A stretch of DNA of 34,415 nt, from positions 1-34,415 of the forward strand of contig JAIRYD010000146.1 in the NCBI GenBank assembly GCA_031267935.1. The letters are read 5' to 3'. This document shows positions 27,083-33,440 of the stretch, in pieces; within the stretch, counting starts at the first letter, position 1; each line of letters starts with the position of its first letter. The position numbers were made by a program, and so were the translations under genes. The notes beneath the pieces are model-generated. The model saw only the letters and a list, made by a program, of their open reading frames with translations. It was not told the origin of the DNA and made no database searches. Origin of the DNA: Tannerella sp. Lineage in GTDB: Bacteria; Bacteroidota; Bacteroidia; Bacteroidales; Tannerellaceae.

Positions 27083-27200
27083 ACTGAGGAGTTGTCCAAA
27101 AATAAAGATACATTGTCGGCTGTCGCCCGCATATATTCCGTCCCGGCGGGGACGGAATGTGAAAGAAAACGGCATGGTTATTTTTAGACAGTGCCTGAGT
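27083..27200. mobile_element. 118-bp MITE-like element
   Basis: The ends form an imperfect terminal inverted repeat of 23 bases (27083-27105 against 27178-27200) with 18 matches, including GTC and the inner AAAAATAA. In the middle, ATTCCGTCCC (27135-27144) and GGGACGGAAT (27149-27158) make a perfect 10-bp hairpin with a GGCG loop. No credible gene lies inside. The structure fits a non-autonomous transposable element. I see no clear target-site duplication. Together with the small RNA, the cydB terminator and the G-rich run, it accounts for most of the gene-free stretch 26965-27477. Confidence 0.55.
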
Positions 27201-27208
27201 ATATCAAG

Positions 27209-27270
27209 AAAAAGCCCGACCCTCACGGCCGGGCTAATCCTGGTCTAACAATTTAATTTTATAGTTATGC
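27209..27270 (-). ncRNA. Putative small RNA or attenuated leader
   Basis: A minus-strand -7 box (27275-27282) is followed 40 bases later by a terminator: AGCCCG (27230-27235 complement) pairs with CGGGCT (27213-27218 complement), then five U. The predicted transcript is about 60 bases, contains no ATG-started reading frame, and ends just before the MITE. It could be an independent small RNA. It could instead be a terminated leader once joined to the acyl-CoA synthetase gene and now cut off by the MITE; that gene has its own promoter. No Rfam family is recognised. Confidence 0.5.
27213..27235 (-). terminator. Intrinsic terminator of the small transcript
   Basis: Six-bp stem of AGCCCG and CGGGCT, extended by two inner pairs past a mismatch, followed on the minus strand by five T (27209-27213). 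On the plus strand no T run follows, so it is directional. Confidence 0.7.
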
Positions 27271-27274
27271 GCTG

Positions 27275-27282
27275 CAAAGATA
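27275..27282 (-). promoter_or_regulatory. -7 box for the small transcript at 27209-27270
   Basis: Minus-strand TATCTTTG matches TAnnTTTG. The cydB gene ends about 195 bases upstream and has its own hairpin, so this box would start a new transcript. Confidence 0.5.
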
Positions 27283-27359
27283 GCAATGGTGTGGTGGAAA
27301 AGAAAACTCACGAATATGTTTTGCAACATATCGAATGTTTTTTTCGCCTTTACAGCCAG

Positions 27360-27376
27360 TAAAACAGCCTGTTTTA
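27360..27376. repeat. 17-base palindrome downstream of cydB
   Basis: TAAAACAG, one central C, then CTGTTTTA: a perfect 8-bp inverted repeat. A second one, ATATGTT (27314-27320) and AACATAT (27325-27331), lies 40 bases away. Purpose unknown; they may be part of 3' end processing of cydB or remnants of a repeat. Confidence 0.4.
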
Positions 27377-27399
27377 TATCCCTCCATACCCGTGGCAAA

Positions 27400-27434
27400 C
27401 CCCACCCCCGCACCGGTCACGGGCGCGGGTGGGG
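27400..27434 (-). terminator. Likely cydB terminator hairpin
   Basis: CCCCACCC (27400-27407) pairs perfectly with GGGTGGGG (27427-27434), with further inner pairs around a loop near 27415-27421. On the minus strand it follows the cydB stop by about 44 bases and is followed by only three T, so it is GC-strong but weak in its U tract. Confidence 0.45.
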
Positions 27435-27453
27435 TGGGGTGGGGGAGGGAGGG
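27427..27453 (+). other. G-quadruplex-forming run
   Basis: Six G runs of three to five, separated by single T or A, lie on the plus strand just past the end of cydB. This meets the usual G-quadruplex pattern with very short loops. The plus strand is the template for cydB transcription, so a quadruplex here could stall polymerase and help end the transcript. One G run also forms an arm of the hairpin at 27400-27434. Confidence 0.6.
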
Positions 27454-27477
27454 AAATCATTATGAGATAATAAAACA

Positions 27478-28635
27478 CTAATAGGTCTGATCGCCCTGTT
27501 CCATTTCGGCCTTGTCTATCTTGCGGAGATCCAGCGATCGCCATGCAAAGAAGATGTATACCAGCACGAAGGGAATCAGCAGCGAGACGACACTCATCGC
27601 CGTCAGCGTGAAATGACTGGACGAACTGTTTTCGATCGTCAGCGAACTTTGCAGGTCGGCTACCGAGGGATAATAAGCCGTATTGTTCCATCCTGCGACG
27701 AGCAGCAGGGCGAGCACCGTCAGCACCGTACCCGTGCCTGCAAACCAGATGCCCCTGCACTGTTTTGCGGAGAAGAGGGTGGAAATGATTCCGAAGAGTA
27801 CCAGCACGACGCCTGCAAGGAATACGCCCAGTACAACGGGCATCTCCAGCAGGTTGAACAGATACTTGTTGGGTGCAAGGAAGACCTCTTTCGTGGTGGG
27901 ATTGACGGCAAAGCCATCCTGAAGCAGCAGGTGAACGACGAACGTCAGGAAGAATACGAGAAACAGAACCGTTTCGATCCAGAGCTGTTTGCGCGAGCGG
28001 GCGTCGATTTCTTCATCGCGGATGTTGTTGATGAAATAGAGCAGCGCCAGTATGCGCGAGAGGAAGAACACGGCCAGTCCGAGACACAGATTCCAGATGT
28101 TGAGCGCCGCTTCCAGTCCGTGGAGTTGAAGGCCGTGATAGGTCGCCCATGAGGAAATGACGGGCATTCCCAGGTCGGTGATATTGGCCTTGTTCACGTA
28201 GAAGTTGGCGCCGTTGAAGAACGTCCCGACAGCTGCGCCGATCAGGACGGGTCCCAGTATGCCGTTGAGGAGCAGGAATATCTGATAGGTCTTTTTGCCC
28301 AGCAGGTTGCCTTTCTTCGACTGATATTCGTACGAAACGGCCTGCAGGACGAAACAGAGCAGGATCAGGATCCATACCCAGTAGGCGCCGCCGAAGCTGG
28401 TGGAGTAGAACAGCGGGAATGAGGCGAAAAATGCGCCGCCGAAAGTGACCAGCGTGGTGAACGTAAATTCCCATTTCCGTCCGGTAGAGTTCATCAGCAT
28501 TTTTTGCTGCGTTTCGTTCTTGCCGATGGTGAACAGCAACGACTGTCCGCCCTGTACGAACATGAGGAACACGAGTAAGGCTCCCAGCAGGGAAACCAGT
28601 AACCACCAATATTGTTGTAAGAATGAATAGTCCAT
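27478..28635 (-). CDS. cydB: Cytochrome bd ubiquinol oxidase subunit II
   Basis: A 385-residue inner-membrane protein with about nine spans, subunit II of the bd-type quinol oxidase that reduces oxygen to water at very low oxygen levels. Visible are WWLLVSLLGALLVFLMFVQGGQSLL at the start and a middle part with GPVLIGAAVGTFFNGANF. The C terminus is short and charged (KIDKAEMEQGDQTY). It is longer than the short CydB forms and matches the Bacteroidota type. ATG at 28635 is used; the frame is open 30 codons further, but that would overlap cydA. It starts 19 bases after cydA ends. Confidence 0.94.
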   Translation of the reverse strand: MDYSFLQQYWWLLVSLLGALLVFLMFVQGGQSLLFTIGKNETQQKMLMNSTGRKWEFTFTTLVTFGGAFFASFPLFYSTSFGGAYWVWILILLCFVLQAVSYEYQSKKGNLLGKKTYQIFLLLNGILGPVLIGAAVGTFFNGANFYVNKANITDLGMPVISSWATYHGLQLHGLEAALNIWNLCLGLAVFFLSRILALLYFINNIRDEEIDARSRKQLWIETVLFLVFFLTFVVHLLLQDGFAVNPTTKEVFLAPNKYLFNLLEMPVVLGVFLAGVVLVLFGIISTLFSAKQCRGIWFAGTGTVLTVLALLLVAGWNNTAYYPSVADLQSSLTIENSSSSHFTLTAMSVVSLLIPFVLVYIFFAWRSLDLRKIDKAEMEQGDQTY

Positions 28636-28654
28636 AATAATTCGGATTATAAAG

Positions 28655-30211
28655 TTATTGATTCTGCTCTTCCGCCAGTTCGGGACCTTTCTTGATGGCT
28701 TTGACCATGATCCGCACTTCGGCAATCAGCAGTATTGTGAATAGAGTCAGGAACAGGAAGAACGTGATCTGCACCGACGAAGTCGCCAGTTTGGATACGG
28801 CGGCATTGGTGGGCAGCAGGTCCTGTATCGCCCACGGCTGGCGTCCCACTTCGGCAACGGCCCAGCCTGCCTGTCCGGCGATGTATGCCAGCGGTATCGA
28901 CCACAGACAAATCCACTGCAGCCATTTGCGTTCGGCAAACGTCTTGCTCAGCAGAAGCGCCACGATGAACATCAGTATGAAGTAGCCTCCCAGAATGACC
29001 ATCACGTGGAACGAGTAGAACGTGAGCGGGACCGACGGAATCAGGTCGGTCGGTTTCGCGATGTATCCGTATCCGAAATAATCGAAGTTTTCCTTGAGGA
29101 TCGCGTGGTGTCGTTGTGCTGCGGCCTGATCCTTGTCCTTGACCGCCTGCCGGTAGTCGGCCAGGGCCTTTATCGCCACTTTGCCGCGGCTGATTTTTTC
29201 CTGAGCCGACGGCGCCACGCCCTGTTCCGTTTGATATCCGCCGTCGAGGAGGTCGGCGATGCCCGGCACGAAAGAATTTGTGTCCCAGTCAATCATATAG
29301 GACAGCATCTGCGGGAAGGCAAACTTGAAGAGGAACGGATCCGTACGGTCGTTGTAGGCTTTCCGGGTGGGATTCAAGACGCCGATACCTATCAGGTCGA
29401 CGCCGCGCTTGCCTTTGTACAGTCCTTCCATGGCTGCCAGTTTCATCGGTTGCTTGTCGGCTACCTGCTGTGCGGAACCGTGTCCCGTCCACAGCACCAG
29501 CAGCGAGGCCAGCAGTCCGAAAACGGCTCCGATCCGGATGCTTGCGAGGGCAAATTCGCGTTGCCGCTTTTTGAGCAGGAACCAGCTGCTTACGCCGATC
29601 ACGAACACGCTGCCGAGCACCCATGCGGAGAGCACCGTGTGGAAGAATTTGTTGATGGCCATGGGCGAGAGCGCGACGGCCCAGAAATCGACCATTTCGT
29701 TACGGACGGTGTCCGGATTAAATGCCATTCCGACAGGATACTGCATCCATGCGTTCGCGACAAGAATCCACAGCGCAGACAGCGTTGCACCGACCGTAGT
29801 GAGCCAGGTGGAAGCCAGATGCGCGCCTTTGCCCACCTTGTTCCATCCGAAGAACATGATGGCGATAAACGTCGCCTCCATGAAAAAGGCGACCACGCCT
29901 TCGATGGCCAGCGGCGCCCCGAAAATGTCGCCTACAAACCAGCTGTAGTTCGACCAGTTCGTTCCGAACTCAAATTCGAGGATAAGTCCCGTGGCCACGC
30001 CGATGGCAAAGTTAATACCAAACAATTTCATCCAGAACCGGGCGGTCTGTTTCCAGAAATCCTTTCCGGTCGCGAGATAAATCGTTTCCATCACGGACAT
30101 GATGACGCCCAGCCCGAGGGTGAGCGGTACAAAAATCCAGTGATAGGCAGCGGTAAGAGCGAATTGCGCTCTTGACCAGTCAATCAACGAGGAATCAATA
30201 CTTTCTACCAT
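28655..30211 (-). CDS. cydA: Cytochrome bd ubiquinol oxidase subunit I
   Basis: A 518-residue, multi-span subunit carrying hemes b558, b595 and d and the quinol site. His24 (AAYHWIFVPLTLG) corresponds to the b595 ligand. The b558 ligands should be the His in FFHTVLSAWVLGS and the Met in FHVMVILGG. GRQPWAIQDLLPTN matches the conserved GRQPW segment. The Q-loop region (about 250-350) has a Bacteroidota-specific charged insert. It is flanked by the DUF4492 gene upstream (42-base gap) and cydB downstream. The complex allows growth at nanomolar oxygen and helps remove oxygen in an otherwise anaerobic bacterium. Confidence 0.96.
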   Translation of the reverse strand: MVESIDSSLIDWSRAQFALTAAYHWIFVPLTLGLGVIMSVMETIYLATGKDFWKQTARFWMKLFGINFAIGVATGLILEFEFGTNWSNYSWFVGDIFGAPLAIEGVVAFFMEATFIAIMFFGWNKVGKGAHLASTWLTTVGATLSALWILVANAWMQYPVGMAFNPDTVRNEMVDFWAVALSPMAINKFFHTVLSAWVLGSVFVIGVSSWFLLKKRQREFALASIRIGAVFGLLASLLVLWTGHGSAQQVADKQPMKLAAMEGLYKGKRGVDLIGIGVLNPTRKAYNDRTDPFLFKFAFPQMLSYMIDWDTNSFVPGIADLLDGGYQTEQGVAPSAQEKISRGKVAIKALADYRQAVKDKDQAAAQRHHAILKENFDYFGYGYIAKPTDLIPSVPLTFYSFHVMVILGGYFILMFIVALLLSKTFAERKWLQWICLWSIPLAYIAGQAGWAVAEVGRQPWAIQDLLPTNAAVSKLATSSVQITFFLFLTLFTILLIAEVRIMVKAIKKGPELAEEQNQ

Positions 30212-30253
30212 AGTTTTTTTTGTTTAAGGTGTGATTATGATGATGTATAAGAA

Positions 30254-30484
30254 TCATTGACTTGTTGCCCGGTTTATCAGTTCGCCGGACACGTATTCTT
30301 CACGTTCGTCGTGAGTTTCGAAGCGGTTCAGGTATCGCGGGAAGAAGAAGATCCGAAGTACGACGAACATGATGAACAGTTTGATCAGGATGATCGCCCA
30401 GAGCGTACGTCCCCAGTCCATCGATTTGAATCCTTCAAGATAAAACCTGAATACCCGCACCGGCCATGCCGTCCTGTTTGCCAT
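30254..30484 (-). CDS. DUF4492 small membrane protein of the cyd operon
   Basis: A 76-residue protein with one membrane span (about 25-48, TLWAIILIKLFIMFVVLRIFFF) after an amphipathic RFYLEGFKSMDWGRT segment, ending in a charged tail. This is the DUF4492 pattern found at the head of cydAB operons in Bacteroidota. By position and size it may play the part that CydX or CydS plays elsewhere, stabilising the hemes of the oxidase; that is inference. It is first gene of the unit, with a -7 box at 30598-30605. Confidence 0.85.
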   Translation of the reverse strand: MANRTAWPVRVFRFYLEGFKSMDWGRTLWAIILIKLFIMFVVLRIFFFPRYLNRFETHDEREEYVSGELINRATSQ

Positions 30485-30597
30485 ATCGTTTCCTCCAAGT
30501 TAGTTCGTGTTGCACATATATTTATTTTTCAAGGTATTGTCCGGCACAGACGGGGTATTTCGGTATCATGTCCCGTCTGCGGCGGCGCTTGATAGTG

Positions 30598-30605
30598 CAA
30601 ATGTA
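30598..30605 (-). promoter_or_regulatory. -7 box for the DUF4492-cydA-cydB operon
   Basis: Minus-strand TACATTTG matches TAnnTTTG and gives a leader of about 105 bases. The remainder of the 398-base gap 30485-30882 holds this box and the two hairpins at 30756-30860; no gene is evident there. Confidence 0.6.
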
Positions 30606-30755
30606 TAAAACAAACTCAAACTTATTGTTCGGAAAAATCCCGAAAATCAATTTTTCCCCGAAAATTAACAATATTTGCGAGTTTGTGCCTTTCTTTTGGA
30701 TTATTGCTTACAGGCGGTAAAGATAATCGTTTTTCAAACAGACTCGAATATGGTG

Positions 30756-30780
30756 AAAAAAGAACGGGCGCCGTTTTTTT
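30756..30780. terminator. Bidirectional terminator-like hairpin
   Basis: AACGG (30763-30767), loop GCG, CCGTT (30771-30775), flanked by six A on the left (30756-30761) and a seven-T run on the right (30774-30780). It could stop transcripts from either side. On the minus strand it backs up the stronger terminator at 30823-30860. Confidence 0.5.
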
Positions 30781-30822
30781 CAGTGTAATCTCCCCGTCCG
30801 TTCCGCGGTCGCCAGCCTGATG

Positions 30823-30860
30823 AAAACGGGAGAGCACGCATGTCAGGCGTCGCTCTCCCG
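30823..30860 (-). terminator. Intrinsic terminator of the C10 protease unit
   Basis: CGGGAGAGC (30827-30835) and GCTCTCCCG (30852-30860) form a perfect 9-bp stem. On the minus strand it is followed by four T. It lies 23 bases past the stop of the lipoprotein gene and ends the protease-lipoprotein unit. Confidence 0.8.
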
Positions 30861-30882
30861 TTCATCCGGCCGGATCCGGTTT

Positions 30883-31422
30883 TTACTTTTCAATGAGGAA
30901 ATGCCGCAGGGCGGATTCGCCGCTACTGTAATCGTGATCGTAATATTTGTCCCATTTCAATTCCCCGTTAAAATAGATTCTGCTAACTATAACGTGATGC
31001 TCCGTCCGATTGGCAAATTCACAGACCAGCGTATCGTGTTCCGTCCGGCTCCATTCGATAATGGTCGTCGTCCTGTCCCAGCCCGAACGATGGTCGTCCG
31101 CAAACAGACGCAACTTATACAAATCGGGGTAACAGTCATCCGGATACCTATCGTCGGATGATACGACAATACAATTGCGGGGATAGTCATCATGGCTGTT
31201 AAACCTTTTATACCCGTCGCTTTCATTGTCGTAATAATGCAGGTATATGTCGTCGGCGTTGTAGGCCGTTGCATTTGCAGGGTTCAACAGGTCGTCTCCG
31301 TTTTTGTTAACCACAGTGATATGTACAACGGTATCATAAACGGTTGAGTACATGTCCGTGTTATTTTCGCAGCCGGGAAAAAGAAGACAGGATGTCAACA
31401 TTAATATAAGGTGTTTTTTCAT
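30883..31422 (-). CDS. Unknown lipoprotein paired with a C10 protease
   Basis: A 179-residue exported protein with a short signal and lipobox-like LFPGC (lipidation expected at Cys18), followed by ENNTDMY. The mature part is rich in Asp and Tyr and looks beta-stranded (TVVHITVVNKNGDDLL, IYFNGELKWDKYYDHDY), consistent with a small beta-barrel or beta-sandwich. I do not recognise a named family. It starts 6 bases after the C10 protease stop and precedes a strong terminator, so it is the second gene of a two-gene unit. C10 proteases of Bacteroides fragilis and streptococci are often linked to small inhibitors, so an inhibitor role is plausible but unproven. Confidence 0.8.
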   Translation of the reverse strand: MKKHLILMLTSCLLFPGCENNTDMYSTVYDTVVHITVVNKNGDDLLNPANATAYNADDIYLHYYDNESDGYKRFNSHDDYPRNCIVVSSDDRYPDDCYPDLYKLRLFADDHRSGWDRTTTIIEWSRTEHDTLVCEFANRTEHHVIVSRIYFNGELKWDKYYDHDYSSGESALRHFLIEK

Positions 31423-31428
31423 GACCTG

Positions 31429-32604
31429 TCAAGAATATATGGAAACCATTTTTGTATTGTTTGAATAATTATGCCCGTTAGGAGTATGCGACATATACCA
31501 GCCATCAAACTGTCCATCCCATCCCCAATTCATGTGAAAGGTGATATATCCGGCAGTGCCATGACCTCCAAGAGCACACGGTTGATATTCACTTACACCA
31601 TCACAAACCCAGACATGTCCTTTTCCCGAACTTTCACTGGCCATTAAAATAACAGGTCTTTGTGCCACAATGTGCGCTTTAACAGACTGTGAGCTATAGG
31701 TGCCTTGAAAAGCGTTGGCATATCCAAAATAATTTGTAAATAAATTCGCTATGTTATAATTACCGTTTACACCCGTACCGTCACAGGCATAAGTTATGGG
31801 GGAAGTAGCATTGATATAAGTATGAATATTAGCTATAAGCAATTGAGTTTCGGTTGTTCCGAAAGTATTTACCATTGCAGACCAATTATAGGAAGTCGGC
31901 TTCTGATGATATTTTAATATCTGGGCAACTGCAACCGGGACGCATCCTGCTTCCGGTTTAACGAGTGAACCGTTACAAATTATACTGTTCAAAGCGCTGT
32001 TATAACCTGTACCCTGCCCCCATGTGGTTGTCAACAGCTGAAAAATTGTAAGCTCGTAGTCGGTGCAGGGCGGTTCACTCGGCTGTTCACCTCTTATTGA
32101 AATCGACGCCGGCTCAACCAGTTTATTCCACAATACTGTTATTTCATCTATTTGCGGTTCTTCATTCTCCCGCAGATACTGGACGGTTTCCCTGCACTCG
32201 TCAAGCCAAAGCTGAAGACCATACGGCATATTGTCGTAATCATCATCGAAATAACCTTCTTCAGAATAAGCCAGTACAGGTTCCATCCGGTCGTCGGCAG
32301 AAACAAGGACAAACCCGTCGTCATCATCAAAATTGATAATGTGTAAAACCGTTTCGGCGTTTTCATCCTTGTAGGGAAGAACATTTTTGATCGACTTGTC
32401 AGCAGCAAGAGACAGGGATCGTGTTTGCAGATTACTGTCCTTGCGGGGAACATTAAAGTTAAGCGCAATTTTTTGCGCCGTCGCACCCGTCACAAAGTGA
32501 ACATCACCACTTTCGGCAGGTGTATCGACCTCCGAAATCTCATTCAGGTTATTACATCCAAAAAGGAGTAACCCCGATACCAGAATAAAGATAAAACGTT
32601 TCAT
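31429..32604 (-). CDS. Streptopain-like C10 cysteine protease, lipoprotein
   Basis: A 391-residue exported papain-fold protease of family C10 (streptopain/SpeB, interpain, Bfp). The signal peptide has the lipobox LLFGC with lipidation at Cys17. A propeptide of the Spi/C10 type spans about 30-165 (NFDDDDGFVLVSADDRMEPV, then a Trp-rich end) and normally keeps the enzyme inactive. In the mature domain the catalytic Cys is Cys221 (GCVPVAVAQILKYH) and the catalytic His is His330 (GKGHVWVCDG). NWGWDGQFDGWY matches the conserved C-terminal Trp motif. It is the first gene of a unit with an adjacent lipoprotein and has a long leader of about 190 bases. Confidence 0.93.
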   Translation of the reverse strand: MKRFIFILVSGLLLFGCNNLNEISEVDTPAESGDVHFVTGATAQKIALNFNVPRKDSNLQTRSLSLAADKSIKNVLPYKDENAETVLHIINFDDDDGFVLVSADDRMEPVLAYSEEGYFDDDYDNMPYGLQLWLDECRETVQYLRENEEPQIDEITVLWNKLVEPASISIRGEQPSEPPCTDYELTIFQLLTTTWGQGTGYNSALNSIICNGSLVKPEAGCVPVAVAQILKYHQKPTSYNWSAMVNTFGTTETQLLIANIHTYINATSPITYACDGTGVNGNYNIANLFTNYFGYANAFQGTYSSQSVKAHIVAQRPVILMASESSGKGHVWVCDGVSEYQPCALGGHGTAGYITFHMNWGWDGQFDGWYMSHTPNGHNYSNNTKMVSIYS

Positions 32605-32798
32605 TTCTTTTATAATTTAAGCTATTAATCAAATAAACAGCATTATTGAACATCTGCTGGAACTTTGGCGCAAGACGCGCGGTACGTTTTTAAATAATTT
32701 CTCCTTTCCAGTAGTTAATCGGTTGTTGACTGTTTTAAATCCTTTCGCATGTATTCAAAAATGACAGCAGTAAAACATTATTCAAACTGTTGAGGTTG

Positions 32799-32831
32799 CA
32801 AATATAGCGAAAATTATTTTATGCAGGCAAA
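32799..32831 (-). promoter_or_regulatory. Promoter for the C10 protease unit (-7 and -33)
   Basis: On the minus strand the -7 box is TATATTTG (32799-32806). A -33 TTTTTTG-type element lies at 32828-32831 and beyond, with a 21-base spacer, the same as at dnaX. The transcript start would be near 32793, so the leader is about 190 bases. The leader includes an 11-codon ATG-started frame (starting MRKDLKQS) that could act as an upstream ORF. The 341-base gap 32605-32945 contains this promoter and leader and nothing else I can name. Confidence 0.65.
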
Positions 32832-32945
32832 AAACGCTCCCGATTCACCCCGTTATGTTTTTTTTGATTTTTTCGGGGGACTTCCGGAAAAACCTTACCT
32901 GCATGAGCCGGTTTCTTTTTCGAACGCCGCCTGTTCTTCCGCCGG

Positions 32946-33170
32946 TCAGTAATGAAGGGTGACGGTGATCTCCCTGTCGAAGGCCTGGGGGTAGACGCGG
33001 TAGGCGGGGAGGATGGAGCGGGCGGTGCAGCCTGTGCCGGAGGTGGCATAATCGGGGTTGAACGTGATGCTTTCCTGCTTCTGAAGCTGACAGGTGTACA
33101 GCGCTTTCGTCAGGTGCGAGGTGGAATAGGGGTAGGCGTTATAGTTGAACTCCCGATTCTTCTGAAAAAA
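32946..33170 (-). pseudogene. 3' remnant of a LacZ-type beta-galactosidase
   Basis: The minus strand keeps an open frame of 75 codons ending in TGA at 32946, with a stop directly upstream (33171-33173) and no start codon. The translation matches the end of the LacZ small-chain domain: FNYNAYPYSTSHLTKAL, then FNPDYATSGTGC and ILPAYRVYPQ, as in the Bacteroidales pattern FNxSxYSxxxLxxAxH...DYxxxGxGxxxCxP..LxxYRL. The rest of the gene is missing. It lies 69 bases from a MITE at 33240, so loss of the 5' part may be linked to insertion or deletion there. Confidence 0.75.
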
Positions 33171-33239
33171 TTATCCAATTCTTTTCCCCTAAAAGTTGCA
33201 TTTACTGATTGAACTTACCATACCGTTATTTACGAAGAG

Positions 33240-33402
33240 GGGGCTGTCTCAAAAGCACGCAGACGATGCAGACCGAACGGATTTGCGCAGATTTTTTATA
33301 AATCCAAATTAGACGAAACGCAGACTGTCAGCTAATTGACAATCTGCGTTCATCTATAAAATCTGCGTTATCTGCGTGCCAAATGACTTTCGAGACAATC
33401 CC
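33240..33402. mobile_element. 163-bp MITE with CTGTCTC-type ends
   Basis: The ends form an inverted repeat of about 16 bases, GGGGCTGTCTCAAAAG (33240-33255) against the complement of 33387-33402, with 13 matches. Inside, GCACGCAGA (33255-33263) pairs with TCTGCGTGC (33371-33379). A long, nearly perfect central hairpin is built from CGCAGACTGTCA and TGACAATCTGCG with further pairing outside. The repeated CGCAGA/TCTGCG units recall widely spread Bacteroidota repeat elements. No gene is inside. It separates the LacZ remnant from the GH2 gene. Confidence 0.7.
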
Positions 33403-33440
33403 TTCACCTGCCTATGGGTCATGGGGTTTCCCCTGCCGTT

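Noticed and set aside
27030-27248. 72-codon plus-strand frame in the gene-free stretch before cydB
   Set aside because: It runs through the MITE-like repeats and the terminator hairpin, and has no recognisable features.
29006-30175. Long plus-strand frame (389 codons) opposite cydA
   Set aside because: Composition is Arg/His/Asp-rich as expected from an antisense shadow; cydA on the other strand has all family motifs.
32819-33049. 76-codon Pro/Ser-rich minus-strand frame
   Set aside because: It is a shifted frame over the LacZ remnant; the other frame gives a recognisable LacZ C terminus.
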